61,184 nucleotides of DNA from Xenococcaceae cyanobacterium MO_188.B29 (lineage in GTDB: Bacteria; Cyanobacteriota; Cyanobacteriia; Cyanobacteriales; Xenococcaceae): NCBI GenBank assembly GCA_030065155.1, contig JASJDI010000008.1:1-61184 (forward strand). Reading direction: 5' to 3'. The position numbers and the translations under genes are program-made. The notes below the pieces were generated by a model that saw only the letters and a list, made by a program, of their open reading frames with translations, was not told the DNA's origin and did not search any database. Positions 38,582-46,693 of the stretch are shown here, in pieces (positions within the stretch are counted from its first letter, which is position 1; every line of letters begins with the position of its first letter).

Positions 38582-40453
38582 TTATTTTTTCTGATTAACA
38601 GAGCAAGATTGTTGCCAATGATTTTGTTTCTCGATATCTTGAGTTTCCCCAGGAGGAACTGTTCTCTCTGACATAAAATAAATATTTAGACTCTCTATTT
38701 GTTTGTTACCTGGATGTGTATCATCCCATTGTTGACATAGATAATTGGCATAGTAAGGATAAAGTTTTTGACCAATAGCACGATTAAGATTAATAAAATA
38801 GGTGCGCCATTGCATATTTTGGTACAGTTGATTTCTTTGATTTATTGTTGGTTTATCCCAATTAATTTGAGAAGTATTATTAAGTAAATCGACTTGACTA
38901 CCATCCTTAAGAGTGCCAATAATTACGTGCCAGCCATCATCTCTAGGAGGATTAGGAGCAAAAATACTCCAAGATTGATCTAATCTAGTCAATTGTCCTA
39001 GCCAAGTGATTTTTTGGGCTGTGCGACTAGTAACAACTCTATGTAAACTTTGACTAACTTTAGTAGGCGATCGATGAAAAATATAACTACCTGCAAAACT
39101 GGTAAGATTCCAAAGAGTGACTAAACCAAGAATTAGAAAAGTAAGTAAATTAAATAACCAACCAGGATTGACTTCTAAAGAATCATATTTGAAAGGTGCA
39201 GTAAATTTTCCCGCAGTGCGACGATTACTAGCAATAGTTTCGTAAATTTTTGTCCCTACTGCCATCAAAGGTTTTAATCTGAGGATAGGAGCAAGAAACC
39301 ACAAAATAGGGGAAAGACTAACTACATAGATAATTCCCGACCATTTAAAATATCTATTTCCCTGCCAATCTTCAACTACCCAAGAGTTGTATTTTTGCAT
39401 ATCCTCGTAAATAGAAGGATTATCTTGAGCTATTCTGACAGTTGTTCTCGGTAAAATCAGAAAAGTACGCAGAAACAGAACTACTTTTTTACAAAAACCG
39501 CATTCGCGATCGTAATTTATCTTTAAACCTGCTCTTTCTTGGGTATGAGTTTTTCTATCTAGCCAATCCCACACAGAAGAAGGGATAAAAGTCAGCCAAA
39601 TAAACATACATAAGGCAGGGAAAATACCAATAGTAAAAGATAGACCAAAACTAATATGTAATGAGATAAAAGCAACTATAGCGACGCAACGGAAAAAATT
39701 AGTACGGAAAGGAATAAAAATAAGTAAAGCTCCTAACCACTCAAACCATAGCGCACCAAAAGTCATGGTTTTGAGTAAAGGAGTCAAACCCAAAAGAAAC
39801 TGTCCAAAGCCTGTGGCATACTGATCGAAACTAAGAGCATAATAAACCGCATGACCTTCTGCTGACCAAATCGGACTTTGGTGCTTAAACCAGGCTGAAA
39901 ACATGTATATGTAGCACAACTGGAAAATAAACCCAACGGTTGCACCAGATAAAACTCTTTTGGGTAAAGGGTTACTAGAAGTATTTAAAGCACTATCAAC
40001 CGAGTAATTAGCTCCCAGGGGTAAAAACATCGCCCAGAATAAAATTGCTCTAAGGGTATCATCCCCCGCAAAAATCAAAGCAGGATTGCGATTATGAAGA
40101 GAAACAATCATTGCCCAAGAAGCAATCGTCGCGAATCTAGTGCGGTAACCAATTAATAACAACAGGGCAAAAAATATAGCAAACCCAAATAATAACTGTT
40201 GAACCAGAGGTTCACCACTAAGGAGATGAATTGACCAATACCAGGGCTGAAGAAACTCTTCAATTAGGGCTGTGCGAGGTAAAATCCCATAGTCACTGTA
40301 ATGAGCCTGAATATCACCAAAACGAATAAAGAGATCGGCAATTATTACTAATGCTAACCCCATACGAAATAAAGCCAGCGATCGCAAATCGAAAGCAAAT
40401 ATCTCTTCTAATTTAGTTTGTAATTTTCCCTTACTATCCTTCCCAATAACCAT
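38582..40453 (-). CDS. HTTM-domain membrane protein fused to a DCC thiol-redox domain
   Basis: The 623-residue protein has an N-terminal HTTM region (about 20-300; horizontally transferred transmembrane domain, related to vitamin-K gamma-carboxylase). Markers are LALFRMGLALVIIADL, HNRNPALIFAGDDTLR and a series of hydrophobic segments. A DCC-type segment follows (KINYDRECGFCKKVVLFLR, with C318 and C321 as a CxxC redox pair). After that come one or two more membrane helices and a 180-residue extracytoplasmic-looking C-terminus. Its reaction is unknown. It is 125 bp upstream of the module 1 MBOAT gene on the same strand and could be part of that module. Confidence 0.85.
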   Translation of the reverse strand: MVIGKDSKGKLQTKLEEIFAFDLRSLALFRMGLALVIIADLFIRFGDIQAHYSDYGILPRTALIEEFLQPWYWSIHLLSGEPLVQQLLFGFAIFFALLLLIGYRTRFATIASWAMIVSLHNRNPALIFAGDDTLRAILFWAMFLPLGANYSVDSALNTSSNPLPKRVLSGATVGFIFQLCYIYMFSAWFKHQSPIWSAEGHAVYYALSFDQYATGFGQFLLGLTPLLKTMTFGALWFEWLGALLIFIPFRTNFFRCVAIVAFISLHISFGLSFTIGIFPALCMFIWLTFIPSSVWDWLDRKTHTQERAGLKINYDRECGFCKKVVLFLRTFLILPRTTVRIAQDNPSIYEDMQKYNSWVVEDWQGNRYFKWSGIIYVVSLSPILWFLAPILRLKPLMAVGTKIYETIASNRRTAGKFTAPFKYDSLEVNPGWLFNLLTFLILGLVTLWNLTSFAGSYIFHRSPTKVSQSLHRVVTSRTAQKITWLGQLTRLDQSWSIFAPNPPRDDGWHVIIGTLKDGSQVDLLNNTSQINWDKPTINQRNQLYQNMQWRTYFINLNRAIGQKLYPYYANYLCQQWDDTHPGNKQIESLNIYFMSERTVPPGETQDIEKQNHWQQSCSVNQKK

Positions 40454-40594
40454 AATTCATACTAAATCCTGTTGGTATAGGTTACTTAAGTCAACGAATT
40501 AATGAGTAATGAGTAATAAATACTAAATATCTTGCTCCTATTTACAAAAAAGCTCAACATCACTTTTGTCAATTGGATTTAGTATCACTTACTA

Positions 40595-40664
40595 TTTCTC
40601 CTTAATCTCCCTTGTCTTCCTTGTCTTCCTTCCCTTTGCTCCCCTGCTTGCTACGCCCCTCTGC
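40595..40664. repeat. Pyrimidine-rich short repeats
   Basis: CTTGTCTTCC occurs twice in tandem, followed by CTTCCCTTTGCTCCCCTGCTTGC-type pyrimidine-rich sequence. It is a spacer repeat immediately downstream of the minus-strand NDH-2 gene. No function can be assigned. Confidence 0.5.
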
Positions 40665-41837
40665 TCATCTAGAAATCAGCAAATTTCTTAATACCTGCCA
40701 ACGATGGCGAAAAGTAGGTAAACGAAAAATATAGATTAATCTTCGTATGAACCCAGCTAGAGAACCTGTTAAGTTAAGCCCAAAGCTAGAAACTATCGCG
40801 ACACCTTTCCCTAGAGTCAGCATATCTCCTAGATGTAGATAGCGAAAACTTTTAAACGGTTTACCTTGTAGTACTAATTTTAGATTTTTTGCCAGTAAAC
40901 TCGCTTGTTGATATGCCGATTGGGCAGTATCGGGTATATTCTTAGCTTTACTGCCAATAATTTCGACTATATCTCCTATTGCAAAAACTTCTGGATATTC
41001 TACTAATTGAAGAGTCGGATGAACAATTAACTTTCCTTGATTATTTTGCTGACAATTTAGATTAGTTACCCAGTCAATAGTTTCTATCCCTGCCGTCCAT
41101 AAGACTAAATCTATTGGATAATCGATTAAATTATCATTACAAAAAAAAGTAATTTGCCTTTCAGTAATTTCTTTTAGACTAGTTTCCAAATAAACTTGAA
41201 TATTACGTTCTCTGATAGCTTTATAAGCTGCTTTTCTAACTCCTTTACCAAAATTACGCAGAATTTCTGTTCCTCGATCGATAATAATTACTTCTGCTCT
41301 AGAATTTAATCGATCGCTCACTTTACAAGCCAACTCTACTCCATTAGCCCCAGCACCAACTACGGCTATACGTAACCTTTGCCTTTCTGAAGCTTCTAAT
41401 AAACGTAGCCTTTCTTGTAGTTTTTCTGCATCAAATATACTCCGAAAAGTCAAAGCATGGGCAGCTAATCCAGGTATATCTAGCCATCTAGTTTTTTGTC
41501 CTACTGCTAAAACTAAATAATCGTAGTTTAAGGGACTAGACTGTTCTAATTGCACTATACGATTATCTAAATCAACTCCTTTGGCTTTATCTTGACGAAA
41601 ATTAATTTTTTTTCCTGCTAATAATTTTTGATAAGAAGGAGCAATTTCCCAACGTTGCAATTCTCCCGTCAAGATTTCGTATAAAAGGGGAGTAAACAGA
41701 AAATTGTCTTTTGGTTCGACTAGAGTAATCTGACACCTATCCGATTTAACCCAGCTAAAATCAGAAAGATATAGTGCTGTATATAGACCACCAAATCCTC
41801 CTCCTAGAATACAAATTTTAATCGATTCATTATTCAT
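40665..41837 (-). CDS. Type II NAD(P)H dehydrogenase (NDH-2)
   Basis: The 390-residue single-subunit FAD enzyme has the FAD-binding ILGGGFGGLYTALYLSD (residues 10-26). The NAD(P)H-binding IAVVGAGANGVELACKVSD lies near 157-175. The quinone-site region FAIGDIVEI is followed by AQSAYQQASLLAKNL. It oxidises NAD(P)H and reduces a quinone at the membrane without proton pumping. Its size is close to cyanobacterial NdbB, which has been linked to (demethyl)phylloquinone reduction, but Ndb type cannot be settled by eye. It lies between the two MBOAT modules on the same strand and need not belong to either. Confidence 0.9.
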   Translation of the reverse strand: MNNESIKICILGGGFGGLYTALYLSDFSWVKSDRCQITLVEPKDNFLFTPLLYEILTGELQRWEIAPSYQKLLAGKKINFRQDKAKGVDLDNRIVQLEQSSPLNYDYLVLAVGQKTRWLDIPGLAAHALTFRSIFDAEKLQERLRLLEASERQRLRIAVVGAGANGVELACKVSDRLNSRAEVIIIDRGTEILRNFGKGVRKAAYKAIRERNIQVYLETSLKEITERQITFFCNDNLIDYPIDLVLWTAGIETIDWVTNLNCQQNNQGKLIVHPTLQLVEYPEVFAIGDIVEIIGSKAKNIPDTAQSAYQQASLLAKNLKLVLQGKPFKSFRYLHLGDMLTLGKGVAIVSSFGLNLTGSLAGFIRRLIYIFRLPTFRHRWQVLRNLLISR

Positions 41838-41890
41838 TAGATTACTCAGTATTGTTGGTCTAGTATTTTTTAAAATTTACAATAATAATC

Positions 41891-41948
41891 TACCTATTAC
41901 TTATTACCTATTACCCATTACTTATTTCTTATTTCCTATTCCCTACTC
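41891..41948. repeat. Heptamer tandem repeat (TTACCTA / TTACTTA type)
   Basis: About eight degenerate copies of a 7-bp unit (CTATTAC, TTATTAC, CTATTAC, CCATTAC and so on) lie in tandem between the NDH-2 and SGNH-like genes. They are short tandem repeats of the cyanobacterial STRR kind. Similar heptads appear near 55212 and 56370. Confidence 0.75.
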
Positions 41949-42866
41949 TCCAATAATTGGTTTTAGTTGCTCAACCAACTCTTTTGCTCTAATTTCTCTG
42001 GCATGAGGTAGTAAATGATAGTGAGTATCAGCAAATAAACTTGAATCTGTCTTAATATTCAAAGATTCTGGTTCATAAATTATAGGGGCAATTTGAGAGA
42101 GAACTTGAGCCGTTTTTTGGACATTCCTTTGAGTTTTTGACCCTGCACTGCCATAAAACCAAGGAAGAGATAGTACTAGCTTGCCTCCTTTTGCTTCTAC
42201 TTCTTGACGAAACTGCCAAATTCTTTCGGCTGCATGACGGGATATGGGTTTATTAATCGGCAATTGCCACCACTCCTGTTGCCTTTCTTTAACTGTAGTA
42301 GGATCGCCCCGTAGGGTAAGAGGATCGGCATAGTAACCAGTTATTTTTCCTTTAGTAGCTAGATCTACACCAGATTTAGTTGCTGCTCTTAGAGTAGGTA
42401 TTCCCAGCAAGAAAACATCTTGGACAAACTGCTTAGTTGGCACATCACCTAATCCTGGTTTACCAATAGCCACACCAAAAGAAACAGATCGATCGCCCAA
42501 ACCATCAGGGTCTAATAGTATAAGATATTCGGGAATTAATAAAACCGTATCTCCTGGACGCACTTGGTCGATCACACTTGGTAAAATCACATCTAAACCA
42601 ATAGGACCATCTAAACCAAGATTGACTACAGGAATACCCAAACCTTGCTCGATAATATCAGAATTGACAGTATAATGCGCTCCAGAACCACCAGTAATCA
42701 ATAATTTTTTATTTTCTTGTATTGACTCCGCCCTAGCTATTTTTTGAAAGTACATTGCTCTTAGCCAACTTAGCTCACCACCATAAATGACGTTATAGAT
42801 AAAACCTAATGACCAGGCAGTACCAGCAGCAATAAACCAAGGGACAAGTTTAATTGGTTTCCACAT
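41943..42866 (-). CDS. Membrane-anchored SGNH/AlgX-like protein, module 2
   Basis: The 307-residue protein has an N-terminal membrane segment (about 8-26). A serine block LLITGGSGAHYTV follows (S61). Near the end is FADTHYHLLPHA (D280, H282, H284), which resembles the D-T-H motif of AlgJ/AlgX and the DltD-like families. Between them lies VNLGLDGPIGLDVILPSV. It would act on the periplasmic side. Its ATG overlaps the stop of the upstream MBOAT gene by one base (TAATG), so the two are translationally coupled and surely work together. It is the last gene of module 2 in transcription order. Confidence 0.78.
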   Translation of the reverse strand: MWKPIKLVPWFIAAGTAWSLGFIYNVIYGGELSWLRAMYFQKIARAESIQENKKLLITGGSGAHYTVNSDIIEQGLGIPVVNLGLDGPIGLDVILPSVIDQVRPGDTVLLIPEYLILLDPDGLGDRSVSFGVAIGKPGLGDVPTKQFVQDVFLLGIPTLRAATKSGVDLATKGKITGYYADPLTLRGDPTTVKERQQEWWQLPINKPISRHAAERIWQFRQEVEAKGGKLVLSLPWFYGSAGSKTQRNVQKTAQVLSQIAPIIYEPESLNIKTDSSLFADTHYHLLPHAREIRAKELVEQLKPIIGE

Positions 42867-44347
42867 TAGAACTCAAAATAAATAAACTCAGAAGGTGTAT
42901 TAGCAGCCAAGAGAATAGTTAAACCCAGTAAGACTGGAGATAACCAAGGGGAAAGGAGTAATTCATATTCAAACTGTTGTCGCCAAATAGCTAAATGTTC
43001 TAGTAGCAATACCGCGATCGCTAAAACTAAAATAACTATTAAAACTGTTCCTTGATTAATACTATAAGAACTAAAAACAGCATTTAAATTTGAGAAAGAG
43101 TAAGTCCAAGGAGTAACTATTGTTTTTAATTTCAACATCAAACGGCTGATATCTGTATCCATAAAGAAAAGACAGCCTAAATTTACTGCTGCAAAAGTTA
43201 ATCCCCAAGAAACAAACTGAGGTTGAGAAAAATACTTACTTGTCCATCGATGAAATGGTCTTCCCAAGTAACGCAAAACTAACAATAAAGCACCGTGATA
43301 TGCTCCCCAAATAATGAAATTCCAAGCTGCACCATGCCAAAACCCAGACAGGGTAAAAGTGATAAACAAGAAAAACGCTGCCCACTGTTTTTTCGATCCC
43401 ATTAGGGGTAAAAAGACATAATCTCTAAACCAATTACTCAGAGTAATATGCCATCTCCGCCAAAACTCATTAATACTTTGAGATGTATAGGGAGCAAGAA
43501 AATTAACTGTTAGTTTAATTCCTAAAACTCTAGCTAAACCTACAGCAACAAAACTATATCCTGCAAAATCAAAATAGATTCTGAGGGTGAATAAAAAAGC
43601 ATTAAACCAAATAGACCAAGGATTAAGACTTTGAGTTAGATCGATATAAGGAGAAATGTTATCTGCTAAGACAAATTTCATAAACAGTCCTAGAGATAAC
43701 CAGCGAAAACCCTCATACAAATTATCAACGGTAAACTTAAATTGAAATGCTTCTATTTGCGGAAAAAGACTCCCACGACGTTCAATAGGTCCTGCTACAA
43801 TTTGCGGAAAAAATGCCACAAAATTAATGTAGTCAACAAAGCCAATTGGTTTCTTTTTTCTGGCATTTAAAGAGTCCACCACAAAAGCAACCATCTGGAA
43901 AGTGTAAAAAGAAACCCCAGGAGGAATGCGCTGAGGTACAAGAGAAAAATTACGATTAAACAGAGGAAAAATAAAAGCTTGTTGCCAGTTTTCTGGCATA
44001 TTAATAATTAGACCAATAACATCATCAACAAAAAAAACTAGATATTTAAAATAAGCTAAAACCGCAACATCAAAAACTATTAATAAAGTAGCAATTAGTT
44101 TAGCTTGTTCTCCTTGATGACGCAGCATAAACTGCACCATTAAGTAGTTAAAAATAATTTCAAAAAAGAAGACAACAAAACTAGAAGCACTAGCATTAAA
44201 AAAAAGCAACATCGATAAAGACATTAAACCGATGCTGTCATGAACTCCACGCCAAAGATTAAGATATTTACCAATATATCGAACCGTAAAAAACGGAATA
44301 CTAAAGAGGATTAGTATCCACCAAAAAGAAAAGTCTGAATAATTCAA
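42866..44347 (-). CDS. MBOAT-family O-acyltransferase, module 2
   Basis: The 493-residue membrane protein has the MBOAT signature: IYFDFAGYSFVAVGLARVLG, EFWRRWHITLSNWFRDYVFL (H300), and the catalytic H338 in LSGFWHGAAWNFIIWG with H351 after it. It is only distantly similar to the module 1 MBOAT. It starts at TTG (44345-44347), supported by an AAGGAGG at 44359-44365. I infer that it accepts the acyl group carried by the neighbouring ACP and passes it to a surface acceptor, as DltB does with DltC-bound D-alanine. The acceptor is unknown. Confidence 0.92.
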   Translation of the reverse strand: MNYSDFSFWWILILFSIPFFTVRYIGKYLNLWRGVHDSIGLMSLSMLLFFNASASSFVVFFFEIIFNYLMVQFMLRHQGEQAKLIATLLIVFDVAVLAYFKYLVFFVDDVIGLIINMPENWQQAFIFPLFNRNFSLVPQRIPPGVSFYTFQMVAFVVDSLNARKKKPIGFVDYINFVAFFPQIVAGPIERRGSLFPQIEAFQFKFTVDNLYEGFRWLSLGLFMKFVLADNISPYIDLTQSLNPWSIWFNAFLFTLRIYFDFAGYSFVAVGLARVLGIKLTVNFLAPYTSQSINEFWRRWHITLSNWFRDYVFLPLMGSKKQWAAFFLFITFTLSGFWHGAAWNFIIWGAYHGALLLVLRYLGRPFHRWTSKYFSQPQFVSWGLTFAAVNLGCLFFMDTDISRLMLKLKTIVTPWTYSFSNLNAVFSSYSINQGTVLIVILVLAIAVLLLEHLAIWRQQFEYELLLSPWLSPVLLGLTILLAANTPSEFIYFEF

Positions 44348-44358
44348 TTAACTGCTTT

Positions 44359-44365
44359 CCTCCTT
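44359..44365 (-). promoter_or_regulatory. Shine-Dalgarno deciding a TTG start (module 2 MBOAT)
   Basis: AAGGAGG on the minus strand lies 11 bases before TTG 44345-44347. No in-frame ATG or GTG lies close by, and the TTG-initiated protein begins directly before the first membrane helix. The rare start may keep the level of this membrane enzyme low. Confidence 0.6.
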
Positions 44366-44386
44366 TTTACTAGTAACGACAATTGT

Positions 44387-44417
44387 TGTAGGGGTTTGGC
44401 AATGCCAAACCCCTACA
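44387..44417. repeat. TTTGGC hairpin repeat, copy 2
   Basis: A perfect 14-bp stem TGTAGGGGTTTGGC / GCCAAACCCCTACA with an AAT loop lies between the ACP gene and the MBOAT gene, inside the presumed operon. It is nearly identical to 31908-31936. It could reduce read-through from the soluble enzymes to the membrane genes or protect the upstream message. Confidence 0.85.
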
Positions 44418-44430
44418 GGATACAGGCACT

Positions 44431-44802
44431 TTAGCTACGACCAAATAAACCGCCCCAACCTTTACTCTTCCCAGCAGCAACAGGTTCAGGAACTTTTTCT
44501 TCTACTACTTCTGGAGTTGCAGCATCGCTATCAAAAGCGATCGCTGAGACATCGTAGTTGTCCGCTAAAAATTGAGATGACTTTTCAATAGTAGGATAGT
44601 CCCAGAATAAAGTAGAAGGCAGTTCTACATCGAGAATATCTTCGATATCGCCCACCATAGTAACTGCATCGATGGAATCTAGACCATAACGGGTTAAGGG
44701 TTCACTCACACTAATACTAGACTTATCTAAAGAAAGTTTCTCACTTAATTGTTGAATTAACCAGTTAGCAATAGCAGTTTGATTAGATACGGATGAGTTC
44801 AT
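44431..44802 (-). CDS. Acyl carrier protein, module 2
   Basis: The 123-residue protein has a carrier domain (about 8-80) with the phosphopantetheine serine S43 in RYGLDSIDAVTM, then LPSTLFWDYPTIEKSSQFL. This wording is that of PKS/FAAL-type carrier proteins and not of the fatty-acid-synthase AcpP (usual DSLD). A Glu/Pro/Ala linker of about 25 residues follows, then a short tail KSKGWGGLFGRS with aromatic and hydrophobic residues, which could dock to the membrane or the MBOAT. It overlaps the dehydrogenase gene upstream by 20 bases. Confidence 0.92.
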   Translation of the reverse strand: MNSSVSNQTAIANWLIQQLSEKLSLDKSSISVSEPLTRYGLDSIDAVTMVGDIEDILDVELPSTLFWDYPTIEKSSQFLADNYDVSAIAFDSDAATPEVVEEKVPEPVAAGKSKGWGGLFGRS

Positions 44803-46594
44803 TAATTTTATCCTCTTGTTTAATTATTGATTGAGCTAATTGAATAGGAACAATAGAAAAAAGTTTATCTGACTTATGCAATCTGACTAACTCATTGGCT
44901 ACATTTTCGCTATAAGTTTCAGAGATAGAATAAGGCATGGGTCTAATAGTACGCAGTAGCCGATGGATACTTAATACTAACCACTCTCCTTGAGCAAAGA
45001 AATCTCCCAAAAGTTGACGATTATAAATCCACATATGCAGACAAGATGCTGCTGCATGGAGAGCGCAGTATTTCTTAGCTATTTCAAATAACTCAGGAGA
45101 TTGCTCATGACCAAATTCAAACTTAGATTGAGCGATCGCCTCATCGTGAGCATTCAACTCTTCTAAAACTAGATTGCTAAGAGCAATTAGCTTCTCTAAC
45201 ATCTCTGAATCTACTTCTGGGTTGCCTTTTAGCTCCTCTAGTTGAGTAAGAGCAATTTCTAACCCTTGGAGAGAATCATCTGCACCACGACCAAATAATT
45301 CTAATTTGGTTGGTTCAAAATTAGGTGCTGGTTTTTGCAGAGAGAAGGTAGTTTCTAAGCGAGATGCGATCGCTGACATTGTCTTTGGTTTTCTACGCTG
45401 ACGGGTTTTGGTTAACTGACGAAACTGAAGTATCAGGGCGTGTAAGTTAACTACCGTACTACCATCAAACATACTGATAATCGAGTTATCCCGTAGCACT
45501 TTTTGGAAAATGCCATAGTCATGTTCGTCTCGCATATAAAAACGCGAACCCAACACCACATAGACATCATTGACCATTTGTTCTAACTGTCTGGTGACAA
45601 AGTATTTCACCACTGCTGCCCAAACACTAAACTGTTCAGGCACGACACTAAAACCTCTGGCTGCACCAATGGTTTCACAGTCACAAATGAGAATATCTAA
45701 AAAGGCATCTGTTAAAACTTTGCGGGGTTGGGGAAGTTCCCAAACGGTTTTATTATAAACAATTCTTTTGAGGGCGAAATTGAGGGTTGTTTTTAAAGCT
45801 GTATCTGCAGCACCTTGGGAGAAAGCAGCACAGAAAGTACGGGTAATTTGGAAGCCTTTTAGCCCTAATTCCAAGCCATCACCTTCTTTCCATAAGAGCA
45901 TGGAATCTGGTACAAAGCAATCACTAAAACCGATCCCACTCATATCTGAACCACGGATACCGTGAGTAAGAATTTTGGGCAGATTATAGTAATTAGAAGA
46001 ATCCAATTCCCGTTTATCTACCATAAATAAAGATAAACCTTTGGCTTCTCCTTCTTCTCCAGTGCGAGCTAAGACAAACGATAATCCCGATCTAGTAGCA
46101 CGATTAATCGGCCATTTTTCCCCATTAAGAATGTAGCCTCCAGACACTTTAGTAGCGGTTAAGCCTCCATTGACTAAATCGCTACCGTGTTCTCTTTCGG
46201 AGTAGCCTAGACACAAAGCCCCTTGTTCTTCAATGATGAATTTTGATAGTTTTTGCTTTTGTGCATCTGTCCCTGCCATCCAACAGAGAAATGACCAGAA
46301 AAGAGTGGTAAAAGCAATACCAGTGGTTTGATCCCGCCGAGATAATACCCTGACTATGGCTAAAAATTCTTCAAAGTTAGTAAATTTGCCTCCACAATTA
46401 GCAGGAACATAATAATCTTGAAGATGCCAATTATAAAGCCAGGTTAATTCTTGTTCGGGGAAGGCTTCTTGCTCATCCAGTTCCATGACGGTTTTGAAAG
46501 ACATTACGCTTTCTGGATGACTAGGATCACCTAAATCTTGTTCTAGGTTTTCTGCTATCCGATATTGTTCTAGTTGCTCCATTGGATTCTCCAT
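44783..46594 (-). CDS. Acyl-CoA dehydrogenase-like flavoprotein acting with the ACP
   Basis: The 603-residue protein has an acyl-CoA dehydrogenase core: ALCLGYSEREHGSDL, then GGYILNGEKWPINRA for flavin and substrate binding, and the C-terminal helix LRDNSIISMFDGST. The residue at the usual catalytic-base position (YEGT in MCAD) is D377 in FDGST. A C-terminal extension of about 200 residues follows the core, which normally ends near 390. Such enzymes can desaturate carrier-bound acyl groups. The ATG at 46582 has a GGAG Shine-Dalgarno and may be the true start. It overlaps the ACP gene by 20 bases and lies 99 bp after the upstream FAAL gene. Confidence 0.88.
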   Translation of the reverse strand: MENPMEQLEQYRIAENLEQDLGDPSHPESVMSFKTVMELDEQEAFPEQELTWLYNWHLQDYYVPANCGGKFTNFEEFLAIVRVLSRRDQTTGIAFTTLFWSFLCWMAGTDAQKQKLSKFIIEEQGALCLGYSEREHGSDLVNGGLTATKVSGGYILNGEKWPINRATRSGLSFVLARTGEEGEAKGLSLFMVDKRELDSSNYYNLPKILTHGIRGSDMSGIGFSDCFVPDSMLLWKEGDGLELGLKGFQITRTFCAAFSQGAADTALKTTLNFALKRIVYNKTVWELPQPRKVLTDAFLDILICDCETIGAARGFSVVPEQFSVWAAVVKYFVTRQLEQMVNDVYVVLGSRFYMRDEHDYGIFQKVLRDNSIISMFDGSTVVNLHALILQFRQLTKTRQRRKPKTMSAIASRLETTFSLQKPAPNFEPTKLELFGRGADDSLQGLEIALTQLEELKGNPEVDSEMLEKLIALSNLVLEELNAHDEAIAQSKFEFGHEQSPELFEIAKKYCALHAAASCLHMWIYNRQLLGDFFAQGEWLVLSIHRLLRTIRPMPYSISETYSENVANELVRLHKSDKLFSIVPIQLAQSIIKQEDKINELIRI

Positions 46595-46693
46595 AGAATT
46601 CTGTTTCTAAATAAATACTCTAAGTGCCATATATTGTTTTCCTCATGGCGATTTATTGAGGTAGAAACAATTTTATCGAACCTACTCAAGATG

